The notes below the pieces were generated by a model. That model made no database searches. It worked only from the letters and a program-made list of their open reading frames with translations, and was not told where the DNA came from. From Dendrocalamus latiflorus (taxonomy: Eukaryota; Streptophyta; Magnoliopsida; Poales; Poaceae), in the NCBI GenBank assembly GCA_017311315.1, contig CM029660.1, forward strand, positions 14,984,930 through 15,048,929: 64,000 nucleotides of DNA. The letters run 5' to 3'. Below are positions 11,748-23,370 of this stretch, piece after piece (positions within the stretch are counted from its first letter, which is position 1; each line of letters starts with the position of its first letter). The position numbers and the translations under genes are program-made.

Positions 11748-12779
11748 TGATACGGATCCACCTAGCAAGCTAGCTGAACCACATTGCTTTGGCCCTGATC
11801 TTTCACGATACGCCTTGTTGGATGCCCTCCTTGTTCTAAAGTTCTTGCAAACCCAAGAACATCATACACCTCCAAGATAAGCCTTCTCCCACGCACACTG
11901 CAACACATGAACGAAGGGTACAGAAACTGAAGTTTCAGCGAGTAGAATCCAACATCACAATTGGATTCAACACACCAAGAGCAATTCCTCGATGAAAATC
12001 TCAAGAACACACCAAAATGGCCACCAAACCATGGTCATTTTCTGGTTTCTATTTTCAATTCATAGCCTAAGTTATAATGGAGCTAAGACTCTATACTTAT
12101 ATTGATGCACAATGCACGACCTTGACTAAAACTCACGCACAACCTGGCCTAAGGCCGAAACAAACTCCAATACAAACTAAAAAGGAAATATCTAAATACT
12201 ATCACCGGATTTTCTCTCAATTTGCGATGTCACTATAAATATTTCGTGGCTGGCACCTTATCCATTGTATGGGGCATCGAAATAGCTTTCCAACAAGTCT
12301 AAGAACGCCCAAATCGGACTCCGTTTGTGAAAGTTATGGACATTTTAGTATTGGTCTTGCCAGCTGTCCCGAACCGAGTGCGAACTGGATTCAAATCTTT
12401 ATATGTTTTGTTTTCTTGTTCAAGGGGCATCCAAATCCATTTGTGACCTAAAAAGGAATCCTTCTCAACCTTTAGAAAGCCATGGTGTGGTCATATTTTA
12501 CCCTTACTTGCATTGCAATACTCGGACTCTTTTATGTTTGGCAAGTCTCGCGCGTCTCTCCGGACAGCTCGTGTAGCATCCAATGAAATTACCATAACTT
12601 TGTGTAGGAAGCTCCAACCAAGTGCCGTTTGATTTGTTGGAAAGTAGACATCATTAGCTTTCCAAATATGTATTTTGTGCACATTAGAAACCTCAGAATT
12701 GGCATTCAAAGCTTCTTGAACATTGTGCACAGAACTGCAAGCACTAACCAAAGTTGTAGTGCTACTTGGTGCCACATCA
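11748..12779 (-). repeat. 3' LTR of copy 1
   Basis: 1032 bp, TG...CA on the plus strand. The gag-protease reading frame continues into it from the right down to 12491. Confidence 0.9.
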
Positions 12780-13321
12780 TCCTCCCCTTCTTGAAGCAAA
12801 ACCGTCCTCGGCTTTGGGGTAATCTTGGGAGCTTGCCTCTTCTTGGCTATAATTTCTTCATCAACATGAATAGTACCCTCCAATTTTGGTTTCAGCACAT
12901 GCTTCTTTCCCCCATGTACAAAAGTGTATGTGTTGGACCGGCCCTCATGCGTAGCATTGCGATCATATTGCCATGGTCTTTCCAACAATAACCCACATGC
13001 ATCCATTGGAACTACGTCGCAATCCACCTTGTCAGCATAATCACCAACAACAAACGGAACCCGCACCTTGTGAGTTATCTTTAGCATTCCGGAGTTGTGT
13101 AGCCACTCCACATGATGTGGTTGAGGATGCCTCCACGTGGATAGCCTTAAAGCGTACACCAAATCTTTGATAATCACATTGGTATAACTTCCACCATCTA
13201 TGATCAACTTGCATGCTTTATCTTTGATCTTGCACTCCGCTTGGAAAACACTCCAACGCTGTCCTTTTGTTTCAGTTTCTTTACTTTGCACTTTTCGGAC
13301 CAAAAGATTAACACCATTCAA
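12491..13321 (-). pseudogene. retroelement aspartic protease, running into the LTR
   Basis: A 276-codon minus-strand frame. The protease active site is LIIDGGSYTNVI, followed by the WRHPQPHHVEWLHNSG and VDCDVVPMDACGLLLERPWQ blocks seen in the same order in the protease of the element at 16716-24387. The frame then crosses the purine tract (12780-12792) and goes on for about 290 bases inside the 3' LTR, encoding VHNVQEALNANSEVSNVHKI, a peptide also encoded in the LTR of copy 2 (31677-36241). Family knowledge: this is a gypsy-type retropepsin that would process Gag. No RT follows. The upstream gag frames are separated from it by stops, so the whole is probably defunct. Confidence 0.8.
12780..12792 (-). 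other. polypurine tract of copy 1
   Basis: On the minus strand AAGAAGGGGAGGA lies directly before the 3' LTR start TGATGTGG, the plus-strand priming site of reverse transcription. Confidence 0.8.
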
Positions 13322-13428
13322 TTCTGGATCACAATAGACAGCATCCTTCTTGGAATTGTCGGATTTTCACTTTTAGAATCACTACTAGAGCTTGTTGAAG
13401 CATAGCCATCTTTAGTGAGAAGCACTCT

Positions 13429-14330
13429 TCATTGATTTGGACAATCATGCATCATATGATCTCTTCCTTTGCATTTGAAACACTCAATTTCTCTAGCACG
13501 AGCATTAGAAGGCAAACTAGAATATGTTTTAGTTGCTTCTTTACCTCTGTTGCTTGTCTCCTTCGAAAGAGGCCCATTTGAACGGCTTGATGTCTCCACC
13601 TTGGAGTGTGAACCAACATCATCGCCTTGCTGTGATGGACGCCTCCATGGGTTTGTTTGAGTGTTGGCATGTTCACCCTTGGCTTGTTTGTGCTTCAATT
13701 ATTGTTTAGCACGTTCAGCTTGATGTACCAAGTCTTGGATGTTATAGTAATGGACCATCTCCACCATATCTTGCACATCCTCATTCAACCCATTAAAGAA
13801 ATGTGCCATAGTAGCCTCATCATGCTCCTCTGTTCTTGTACAGATTATCAGCACCTCCATCTCTTTATAATATTCATCAACACTAGAATCACCTTGGCGT
13901 AGTTGTTGCAGCCAGTTGTACAAGGTCCTAGTGTAGTGCGCTGGGACAAAACGTCGCCTCAAAATATTCTTCAATTGTACCCAAGTATCCGGATAAGCTC
14001 CTACGCGACACAATTGATTCCACCAAACAAGAGCATATCCGGTGAACTCAATTGTCGCCAAACGAATCTTCTTATCCTCAGTATAGTGATGGCTATCAAA
14101 AATTTATTCGACACGCATCTTCCACTTCAAGTACTCCTCCGGTTCAGCTTTACCATTAAATGATGGAATAGAAATTTTTATTCGCCCAATTCCATCATCC
14201 ACGGCGACACGCTGAGCAAACACAACACCATCACGCATACCTCCACCACAGGCAGCACCTCTGCCACGCATGTCCCTACCATGGTCAGCACCACGGTAGT
14301 CCTGAGCATAACGCGGTTGTGGAGCAAAGC
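13429..14330 (-). pseudogene. retroelement gag with zinc knuckle (broken)
   Basis: Reading right to left, an N-terminal part contains IGRIKISIPSFNGKAEPEEY (about 14190 downward), then an in-frame stop after the codons for KMRVE. A 120-codon block (14061-13699) follows with YALVWWNQL, RRRFVPAHYTRTLYNWLQQL and a YNIQDLVHQAERA ending, the usual plant gypsy Gag pattern. After another stop, the 89-codon frame 13698-13429 carries the zinc knuckle CFKCKGRDHMMHDC (C-x2-C-x4-H-x4-C, all ligands present). Gag forms the particle and binds RNA through the knuckle. Copy 2 has the same gag but lacks about 50 bases of the central block. Confidence 0.8.
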
Positions 14331-14687
14331 CTACTGCACCATCAAAAACCTCCTTGTGTTCGTCATCTTCGTATGGTGCACGTTGTTCAGGATATTGAGG
14401 TCACCGTTCAGCATGTTGAAATTGTGGTGGCTGGTTGCGTATCACCTCCATCAACGCGTCAATTCGTGCCCCCAAATCATCAACCTTTCCTTCAAGCTAT
14501 CGGTGACAATATAAGAAGTAGTCACGTGTTGCTTCAAGCCCGTATCGTACCTCGGGCAGCAAAGACACTGCATATTGGGGCGCCTCCCCGATTGACTTGG
14601 CATGATTATGTCGCGCCTCGCCATCTTCAGTCTTCATAGAACCCACCATCAAGAAAAATTCAGCAACCTCGTACTGTGACCAACCAC

Positions 14688-14699
14688 GCTCTGATACCA
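14688..14699 (-). other. primer binding site of copy 1, tRNA-iMet type
   Basis: On the minus strand TGGTATCAGAGC begins three bases after the 5' LTR end, which sets the orientation of the element. Confidence 0.9.
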
Positions 14700-14702
14700 A
14701 GA

Positions 14703-15735
14703 TGATACGGATCCACCTAGCAAGCTAGCTGAACCACGTTGCTTTGGCCCTGATCTTTCACGATACGTCTTGTTGGATGCCCTCCTTGTTATAAGGTTTT
14801 GCAAACCCAAGAACAGCATACACCTCCAAGATAAGCCTTCTCCCACGCACACCGCAGCACGTTAACAAAGGGTAGAGAAACTGAAGTTTCAGCGAGTAGA
14901 ATCCAACACCACAATTGGATTCAACACACCAAGAGCAATTCCTCAATGGAAATCTCAAGAACACACCAACAATGGCCACCAAACCATGGTGATTTTCTGG
15001 TTTCTATTTCTCAATTCATAGCCTAAGTTACAATGGGGCTAAGGCCCTGGCCTTATATTGGCACAAAATGCATGGCCTTGACTAAAACTCACGCACAACC
15101 TAGCCTAAGGCCAAAACAAACTCCAATATGAACTAAAAAGGAAATATCTAAACTACTATCACCGGATTTTCTCTCAATTTGCGATGTGACTATGAAGATT
15201 TCCTAGCTGTCACCTTGTCCATTGTATGAGGCTTCAAAATATCTTTCCAACGAGTCCAAGAACGCCCAAATCGGACTCCTTTCGTGAAAGTTATGGACAT
15301 TTTAGTATTGGTCTTGCCAGCTGTCCCGAACCGAGTCCGAACCGGATTCAAATCTTTATATGTTTTGTTTCCTTGTCCAATGGGCTTCGAAATCCATTTA
15401 GAACCTGAAAAGGAATCTTTCTCAACATTTAGAAAGCCACGGTGTGGTCGGATTTTACCCTTACTTGTATTGCAATACTCGAACTCTTTATGTTTGGCAA
15501 GTCTCATGCGTCTCTCCGGACAGCTCGTGCAGCATCCAATGAAATTGCCATAATTTTATGTAGGAAGCTCCAAATCAAGTGCCGTTTGATTCGTTGGAAA
15601 GTAAACTTCATTAGATTTCCAAACATGTATTTTGTGCACATTAGAAACCTCAGAATTGGAATTCAAAGCTTCCTGAACATTGTGCACAGAACTGCAAGCA
15701 CTAACAAAGTTGTAGTGCTACTTGGTGCCACATCA
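14703..15735 (-). repeat. 5' LTR of copy 1
   Basis: 1033 bp, matching 11748-12779 along its whole length with scattered substitutions. Confidence 0.9.
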
Positions 15736-15740
15736 CAACG

Positions 15741-16715
15741 AAACTACTGCCAAAATGTGGGCGTGACCTTCTCATCCATCTCCTATTGGACACTCTGGCA
15801 TTATCTGTGCGACCATATCGCTACCCCAGCTACTCAAGGATGAGCTTGAAAAGCAGTGTGCTGAAATGCAGCGTCAGGGAATCATACAGCCGATCCATTC
15901 AACATTTTCTTCACTGGTCTTTCTTGTCAAGAAGCAAGATGGCTCATGGCAATTCTGCGTCGACTACAGGGCCCTCAATGAGCACACCATCAGGGACAAA
16001 TTTCCAATCCTCATTGTTGCTGAGCTTCTCGATGAGCTCCATGGTGCGCTCTTCTTCACCAAGTTGGACCTATGATTGGGGTGCCACCAAGTGCACATGC
16101 ACCCCTTAGACATTGAGAAGACAGCGTTCTGTACTCACGAGGGCCTATCGAGTTCCTGGTGACGCCATTCGGCCTCACCAACGCCCCAACGACTTCCAAG
16201 CACTAATGAATGATCTTCTATGACCATTCCTCTAACGCTTTGTGCTTTTCTTTTTTGATGACATTTTGATTTACATCTCTTCATGGTCTGAACACCTCCG
16301 CCATGTAAGAGCAGTGTTTCGCGTGCTACAGAAGAACGTCCTTTTTCTCAAGAAGTCAAAGTGTTTATTTGGCAAGACATCTGTGACATACTTAGGGCAT
16401 GTCATCTCCATCGACGGCATCACCATGGACCCTTAGAAGGTGTAGTCGGTCCTAGATTATCTGCAACTGCAGACTGTCCAGGCCCTTCGTGGCTTCCTCG
16501 ACTTAGCAGACTAGTGCCGCAAATTCATCAAGGGGTTTGGCATGGTGGCCATGCACCTCACGCAACTACTAAAGAAGGAGGTGTTCACTTGGTCACCAGC
16601 TGTAGCAGCATCATTCAAGACCTTATAGGCAGCCTTGGTGGAGGTGCCTATCCTCTAGTTACTCGATTTCACTATCGACTTCATCCTGGAGTGCGACGCA
16701 TCGGCTCAGGCATTG
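15741..16715 (+). pseudogene. chromovirus reverse transcriptase (broken)
   Basis: Continuation of the 9709-27842 polyprotein after the copy 1 insertion. It reads LLKDELEKQCAEMQRQGIIQ (from about 15823), FLVKKQDGSWQFCVDYRALN, ALFFTKLDL followed by a TGA, then FFFDDILIYISSWSEHL with the catalytic DD pair, and TYLGHVISIDGITMDP followed by a TAG. The last part leads to ILECDASAQ, the beginning of RNase H, where the next insertion breaks it. The motifs are those of Ty3/gypsy RT (VDYRALN, F/YxDD). The stops show that it is not functional. Confidence 0.85.
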
Positions 16716-17715
16716 TGATGGAGACGAGATGCCCGATCTTTTGATGAGATTGATAACTATCAATTTTGGTGGAGGTGACTCTCACGATCTGACTACAATC
16801 GTTTGATGATACTTGCGTCTTAGCAATCGCTGAACCAACTTCGAGATGTTATTGACCTAGCTGAAAGCGCGATCAACCAGAACATGAAGTTCAATCCCTG
16901 CGAGTAATCGAAGAACTAGTAAGAATAAGACGTGGGCAATCTGATATTGCAAATAAGATTGAAGTGTAGATGCAATTGAAAACAAAGTTGGGATCCTGAA
17001 GGCTGTCTTGACAGGTGGTCGTCTGACACAACTAAAGAACAGAAGTTGACACAAAGGCTAAACTTAAATTCAACGAAATCCAAGTCTTAGCTAGGGAGGC
17101 GGCAACTCCTATATAGGGAGACGACCAGGGGTGGCGGGCAGGGAAGTGGATGCACGCCCTAGGGTTACAAGGCCCATGGGCCCAAGTGGAGGTGGCGCAT
17201 CACCCTTTTTGACTCGGACTCAGAAACCAATGTGGACTCTTTTGATGATTGTGGCCAGATCAGATGCCATTTGAAAATAAGGTTGGATCTGTTGGAAAGT
17301 ACACTTGATAAGCTTTCCATGAAGTACAAGAACATTCCAAACGGAGTCCGTATGAGAAAGTTACGCCCGTTTAAATTTGACACTGTCGCAGCAGTTCGAA
17401 TCCGAATCCAGAACGAGCCCAACTCGATCTCTTGCTTTACTCGGACCCAAAGTGACGTGGTGAACTTCATTATGACTTCCATGCATGTCCATGACTCCAC
17501 ATGCCTCTCCTTCATCCTTTCCCATATTCCTAAGCACAATTAAATCACTTGCATTAGGTAGCAGTCTATTCTCAGTAATATATAAACCTAGGAACGAATT
17601 CACTTGGTAATTAAGTTGGTGAGCACGAGGTCGAGTAAGTGGTCCTTGTAACACTTTCTGCGAATGAGTTGTGTGTGTGGGCATGGTTGTATCCATGGGA
17701 GGGATGTCCTCATCA
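16716..17715 (-). repeat. 3' LTR of the gag-pol element
   Basis: 1000 bp. The pol frame runs 355 bases into it, to 17361. Confidence 0.92.
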
Positions 17716-18889
17716 TCCTCCCCTTTTTGCATTCGAGTCGTCCGCAACTCAAACTCGTCCTCTTCTCCCAAGTATGGCTTCAAATCTGCAATGTTAAATG
17801 TGGGACTAACCCCAAAATCTGTAGGCAGTTCAAGCTTGTATGCATTATCATTAATCTTTTCTAACACTTTGAATGGACCATCAGCTCTTGGCATCAATTT
17901 TGACTTTCTTAAATCAGGGAACCTATCTTTTCTTAAGTGCAATCAAACAAGATCCCCAGGTTCAGAAGTTAAATATTTTCTCCCCTGACTTCCAGCAAGT
18001 TTATATTTATCATTCATGCACTCTGTATTCTCCTTAGTTGTCTCATGCATTTTTAAAATCAATTCAGCACACTGTTTAGCATTAAAGTTCAATTTCTCCG
18101 AAGATGGAATAGGCATTAAATCGATAGGAGCACGAGGCACAAAACCATAAACAACTTCAAAAGGGCATATCTTTGTAGTAGAATGCAGCGAACGATCGTA
18201 AGTAAACTCAATATGAGGCAAGCATTCTTCCCACATTTTAAAATTCTTTTTCAACACAACCCTAAGCATTGTAGACAAAGTTCTATTCACAACCTCAGCT
18301 TGTCCATCAGTTTGGGGGATAACAAGTGGTATAAAATAACAACTTAGTCCCCAATTCAGGCCACAAGTTCTCCAAAAATGGCTAAAAAATTTAGCATCAC
18401 GATCGGAAACTATAGTATTAGGCACACCATGGAAGGTAATAACACGGAAGAATAAATCAGCAATATTGGTAGCATCATTGCTCTTATGATATGGTATAAA
18501 ATGGGCTATCTTAGAAAATCTGTCAACAACCACGAATATACTATCCCTCCCCTTCTTTGTTCTAGGCAATCCTAAAACAAAGTCCATCGAAATATCTTCC
18601 CACAGAATGCTAGGAATAGGTAAGGGCATGTACAAACCATGAGGATTAAGTCGTAACTTAGCTCTTTGACATGTAGTGCAGCAAGCAACATAGCGCTCGA
18701 CGTCCCACTCATCTTGGGCCAAAAGAAATGAGCAGCAAGTATATCCTCCGTTTTCTTCACACCAAAGTGTCCCATCAGCCCGCCTCCATATGCTTCCTGT
18801 AACAACAACAAACGAATGGAACTAGCAGGAATGTATAACTTGTTGGCTCTAAACACAAACCCATCATTAATGACAAATTTGTTCCACAT
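17361..18889 (-). pseudogene. integrase and pol C-terminus, running into the LTR
   Basis: From 18889 the frame gives the zinc-binding start, with EAYGGGLMGHFGVKKTEDIL and then YVACCTTCQRAK. The catalytic core 18722-17943 shows the first Asp in ISMDFVLGLPR, the second in IVSDRDAKFFSHFW, and the Glu in PQTDGQAEVVNR, so the D-D-E triad is present. A frame break at the zinc region and one at 17943 separate the parts. The last 193-codon frame (17942-17361) has GPFKVLEKINDNAYKLELP and FNIADLKPYLGEEDEF, the usual end of gypsy integrase, then LQGPLTRPRAHQLNYQV. No chromodomain was seen. It crosses the purine tract and continues in the LTR with PNASDLIVLRNMGKDEGE. The other LTR encodes nearly the same peptide. 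Confidence 0.88.
17716..17728 (-). other. polypurine tract of the gag-pol element
   Basis: AAAAAGGGGAGGA on the minus strand, directly before the LTR start TGATGAGGAC. Confidence 0.85.
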
Positions 18890-18985
18890 TTTCCCATTTT
18901 AACAATTCAACAATATTTCTGTAAAATCAACATTCCACATTTTCCCATTTTTACAATTCAACAGTATTTCTATAAAATCAGCATC
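18882..18985. repeat. 52-bp tandem duplication in pol
   Basis: TTCCACATTTTCCCATTTT and the following bases to GTAAAATCA occur twice, starting at 18882 and 18934. The duplication lies between the RNase H and integrase frames. Confidence 0.75.
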
Positions 18986-19174
18986 GTGCACATATTGCAC
19001 TTTAATTGTCTCTAATCCAAAAATTTTGAAGTCAAGTTGTGAAAGCATGGTATATCTCCTGGACAAAGCATCAACAATAATATTCTTCTTTCCCTTCTTG
19101 TGTTTTATGACATAAGGAAAGGATTCAATAAATTCAACCCACTTTGCAGATCTGCGGTTCAGTTTACCTTGACT

Positions 19175-20558
19175 TCAAATATGCTTTGAAGATTTATGAT
19201 CAGAATGTATAACAAATTCTTTGGGCCATAAATAATGTTGCCAAGTTTCTAAAGTTTGAAAGAGTGCATACAATTCCTTATCATAAGTAGAATAGTTCAA
19301 ACTAGGCCCACTCAATTTCTCACTGAAGTATGCTATAGGTTTACCTTCTTGTAACAACACGCCACCTAAACCAATTCCGCTAGCATCACATTCTAGTTCA
19401 AAAGTCTTATTAAAATTAGGAAGTTGGTGTAGTGGTGCATGTGTTAACTTATCTTTCAATGTTGTGAAGGCGTTCTCCTGTGTGGCGCTCCAAACAAATG
19501 GCACACCCTTCTTGGTGAGCTCATTCAATGGTGCAGCGATGGTGCTGAAATTATTTACGAAGCGGCGATAGAATCCAGCAAGTCCTAAAAAGCTCCGCAC
19601 CCGTGTGACCGTGTTAGGAGTCGGCCAACTCTGTATTGCTTCAACCTTTGCTTGATCAACTTCAATTCCCTGTGGAGTAACAACATAACCAAGAAACGCA
19701 ACTCGATCAGTGCAAAAGGTGCACACTTCTCAAGGTTACCAAATAGGTGTGCATCACGTAAAGCATTGAAAACATCACGTAAATGGTCAAGATGTTCCTC
19801 TAATGATTTACTATATATCAGTATATCATCAAAATAAACCACCACAAATCTACCAATGAAAGCATGCAAAACTTCGTTCATTAGTCTCATGAAGGTGCTA
19901 GGTGCATTAGTTAAACTAAAAAGCATTACTAACCACTAATATAACCCGAACTTAGTTTTAAATGATGTTTTCCATTCATCACCTAATTTCATGCGGATTT
20001 GATGATAACCACTATGCAAATCAACCTTGGAGAAGATAACAGAGCCACTCAATTCATCAAGCATATCATCTAACCTAGGAATAGGATAATGATACCTAAT
20101 GGTGATATTATTGATTGCTCTACAATCCACACACAAGCACCATGATCCATCTTTCTTAGGCACTAAAATGACTGGAATAGCACAAGGACTAAGAGATTTG
20201 CGCACGTAACCTTTATCAAGCAACTCTTGAACTTGGCACTGAATTTCTTTGTTTCTTCTAGATTGGTCCTGTATGGTGCGTGGTTGGGCAATGATGTACC
20301 AGGAATTAAATCAATTTGATATTCAATCCCATGAAGCGGTGGCGGCCCCGGTGGAATGTCCTTCGGAAAGACATCTTTGTAGTCCTGCAAAATGTTAGTG
20401 ACAACAGGTGGCAAAGAAGAAGGTATATCCTCAAATGAAAATAGAGCTTCTTTGCAAAGTAATACATAGCAAACAGAATTACTAGCATCCAGTTCAGTCA
20501 AATCAGATTTGGTAGCAAGAAAACAAGCACCTTTCAATTTAATTTCTTTATTCTTCAC
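19175..20558 (-). pseudogene. gypsy reverse transcriptase and RNase H (broken)
   Basis: The frame from 20558 ends in YKDVFPKDIPPGPPPLHGIE and IDLIPGTSLPNHAPYRTN, the entry to RT. After a frame change, 20223-19936 gives VILVPKKDGSWCLCVDCRAI and IFSKVDLHSGYHQIRM, then a stop. Then 19926-19585 gives MLFSLTNAPSTFMRLMNEVL and VVVYFDDILIYSKSLEEHLD with the catalytic YFDD. After another shift, 19726-19175 gives VAFLGYVVTPQGIEVDQAKV, FLGLAGFYRRFV and the RNase H block FELECDASGIGLGGVL. All main motifs are retained, but at least three frame breaks or stops prevent one polyprotein. Confidence 0.9.
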
Positions 20559-20605
20559 ATGAGCAGATTTAGATTCTTTCTTTTTATTTTGCTCAAGCTC
20601 TTTTG

Positions 20606-21499
20606 CTACAACTGATTTTTGCTTTCAGCATTCTCCAGACTTTTCTCTCTACTAGCGCTAGCAAGGTCATCTTTAACAATTTGTTCATGAGTCATAGGAT
20701 GCAGCACAATTTTCTTTCCCTTAAACATGAGAGAGTATTGATTATTCCTACCATGATGCACACAATTAGTATCGTATTGCCAGGGTCTTCCTAATAACAA
20801 TGAACAAGTTTGCATAGGAACAACATCGCAATCAACATAATCATGGTATGAACCCATAGAAAAGTGTACTCTCACCATCCATGTTACCTTCAACTTACCA
20901 CTGTTGTTGAACCATTGAATATGGTATGGGTGGGGATAAGGTTTGGTCGGCAAAGCAAGCTTCTCCACCATGTCCATACTCGCTAAATTATTGCAACTCC
21001 CAGCATCAATAAATATATGAATCGAGCGTTCCTTGACAACGCCCTTGATTTGGAACAAATTATGGCATAGATTTTGCTCGGTACGAGAAACTTGAGGACT
21101 TAGTACGTGTTGCACTATAATGCTCAAAACCTTGTTGGCATCTTCGGTGCCAACATGTTCCTCCTCATGATCAGATTCGTCATGATGTCCTACAGGGTCA
21201 TTTGCAAGCATAGCATATGTTTCATCATCAAAATCACTAGCGGAGGAATACGCACCATCTTCACGTATAATTAGTATACGCTTGTTTGGACAGTCCTGCA
21301 TCATGCGTCCATAGCCTTTGCAACGATGGCATTGAACATCCTTCGTTCGTCCTGTCGAGGCAACTGAAGATGATGTTTTTGTAGAAGCTCGTGGTGCTGA
21401 ATTGGAAGAAGTAGGACGCTGCGGCTTATGGTTGGAGGATAATAGTGGTGGTGCTGTAGTGGACGGGGCACTAGGGGTGCGTGGTGTCCATGAGTTCAT
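20606..21499 (-). pseudogene. gag zinc knuckle and protease region
   Basis: A 297-codon frame. After a Ser/Pro/Thr-rich start comes the knuckle CHRCKGYGRMMQDC, where the ligand His of C-x2-C-x4-H-x4-C is Arg, so this copy probably cannot bind zinc. The protease site follows as HIFIDAGSCNNLAS; the normal D-(S/T/G)-G-(S/T) reads D-A-G-S. The VDCDVVPMQTCSLLLGRPWQ and NNQYSLMFKGKKI blocks match those of the gag-protease-only elements. The frame ends before RT. Gag above it is separated by a stop at about 21530. Confidence 0.85.
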
Positions 21500-21532
21500 T
21501 CGACCTATAGAAGAATTAGATCGTGTCCTTGT

Positions 21533-22487
21533 CTAGCGTCCCTGCAATTCACGTTCAGCTTTGCAAGCAAGATGAAATAATCTAGTAATGGAGTTGTAAT
21601 CAAGGATGTCTTGAATTTCTCGATTCAACCCTCCCAAAAACCTAGCCATTGATGCCTCCTCATTCTCAACTAACCCACAATGCAACATACCAATTTGTAA
21701 TTCTTGATAGTAGTCTTCCACAGATATTGCACCTTGTTGTAAGCATTGCAGTTTATTTAGTGAATCACGAGCATAATATGAGAGAACAAATCGATGCCGC
21801 ATAAGCAATTTCAAAGCCTCCCAAGTGTTAGGTATGTTATTGGGGTGTTGATGGCAATGTTCTTTCCACAAAATAGAAGCAAAGTCGGTAAATTCACTAG
21901 CAGCAACCCTAACTCGTCTATTCTAGGAAAAGTCATGGCAAGCAAATTTTTTGATCAACAGCTAGTTCCCAATTAAGATAACCATCAGGATCATATTTAC
22001 CATTAAAAGAGGGCATAGTGAATTTAACCTTAGCAAAAGAATCATCGTGGTCACGTACCTCACGTCGTGGGTGTTCACGTCGCATACCTTGTTGATTCAA
22101 ATGCAATTGTCGATGAGCTCGATCGTTGTTGTTGTTACCCCTTTCATCGGCCTCGGTATCACCCACGTAGTCGAATTCGTCTTGTCCCTCTACCGTCGTA
22201 GCAGGGGGAACAACAGATGAAGCTTGGGCAATCTCCTCAAGGCACGCCATAATGTTTGCCAAATAAGTGTTTGTGGCGCCTTGCGCTCTCTCCATCGCGG
22301 CTAGCATGGCGTTTGTCTCAATCTGGGCACCCTCAAGTTGAGCAAGTCGCTCATTCGTGACCCTAACATCCTCCTCAAGGCCTTCCGTATGAAGGTTCAT
22401 GATACTCCAAAAATGTTGTACTACGATTGGCTTCGTACGGGGAGTATGAGATGTGTCCCCATCTGAAAGATCTGTAGAACCTACCAT
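21533..22487 (-). pseudogene. gypsy gag N-terminal and central parts
   Basis: The likely start is the Met at 22487 (MVGSTDLSDGDTSHTP), with a coiled-coil-like LEEDVRVTNERLAQLEGAQ soon after. The conserved KVKFTMPSFNGKYDPDGYLN and WELAVDQKI blocks (about 22030-21945) open the capsid part. A frame break follows. Then 21871-21533 gives LMRHRFVLSYYARDSLNKLQ, ISVEDYYQELQIGM and ARFLGGLNREIQDIL, standard plant gypsy Gag. The function would be particle formation; this copy is broken. Confidence 0.85.
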
Positions 22488-23355
22488 TGTTAGCTAAACA
22501 CAAGAGTATGTCCCTAACAAGTACTAGGATATGGTGGTTCAAAAGTCACTCGCACTCAAACCTTCTATCAAATTCTTACCAACCACACAGGGGAGATCGG
22601 CAACCAGTGGTGCCAACTTCTCTTCGAAGATTGGATGGAGTGATTGCCAGGTAAAGCTCAGCCGGTATGTTGTAGAAAAGGTGTAGCTGGGAAGGCTCAA
22701 GTATGGTAGCAAGGAGTAGTAATTCAACGCCGGTATTTTTTCAGAAAATGCAAGCTAAAAATGCAAGCTGAAAAATCATTCAACGCCAGTTAGTGCTGGT
22801 CCTAGGCTAGTCCGTACTAGAGACGCGAGCCTAGAACACAAATGAATGCACCGCATGGAAAGAAACTAGATGATGTTGCACACGGAGTTCAGGAGCTCGT
22901 AAAAGGATGCTGTCTTCACAGAGAACCTTAGAATCACGTGTAGAAGGGCTCTGTCAATTTTGAGCAAATTCCAAGAAACTTGAATTTTTTTAGACTTGTG
23001 GGCCCGTTTTGAGGCCCTAAACGAATGTTTTTTGGGGTCAAAGTTTCCACGCGTGGGCCCAGGTGCGTACGCTTAGTGTTTCTTTTTCGTCACTGTATCT
23101 TCTCGTTTCCTTTCCAACGGATCAAGAAACATCCCAATCGGAGGTCGTATGCAAAAGTTATGTGTTTCTTTCTATGTTTTTTCTTTTTTTTTTCAAAACC
23201 AGCTAGGGTTTCCTCTTTTCTTTCTTTTTTTGCAAACCGAATCCAACTGCAGTGGTGAAACCAAACGTGAGCAGAACTCGAAGCTCTAAAGAAACTAGAT
23301 GCTAAGACCAGCAAAGGACACGACGATGCAACTGAAAGTTCAGCAATGCAAAGTA
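22488..23355 (-). other. 5' leader of the gag-pol element
   Basis: About 870 bases between the primer site and the gag start, with no credible gene. Leaders of this length are usual for plant gypsy elements and would hold the packaging signal. Confidence 0.6.
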
Positions 23356-23356
23356 G

Positions 23357-23368
23357 GCTCTGATACCA
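23357..23368 (-). other. primer binding site of the gag-pol element, tRNA-iMet type
   Basis: TGGTATCAGAGC on the minus strand, two bases from the 5' LTR end. Confidence 0.92.
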
Positions 23369-23370
23369 CT

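Larger units (their letters stand above)
11748..15735 (-). mobile_element. gag-protease-only LTR element, copy 1
   Basis: The two LTRs are 1032 and 1033 bp. On the plus strand they begin TGATACGGATCC and end GGTGCCACATCA. Flanking bases are CAACC (11743-11747) and CAACG (15736-15740), a 5-bp target duplication with one change. The primer site for tRNA-iMet (14688-14699) lies three bases inside the right LTR, so the element reads right to left. The purine tract (12780-12792) abuts the left LTR. The 1.9-kb interior encodes gag, a zinc knuckle and protease only. RT, RNase H and integrase are absent, so it must have relied on another element. It sits in the protease-RT junction of the chromovirus. 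Confidence 0.9.
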
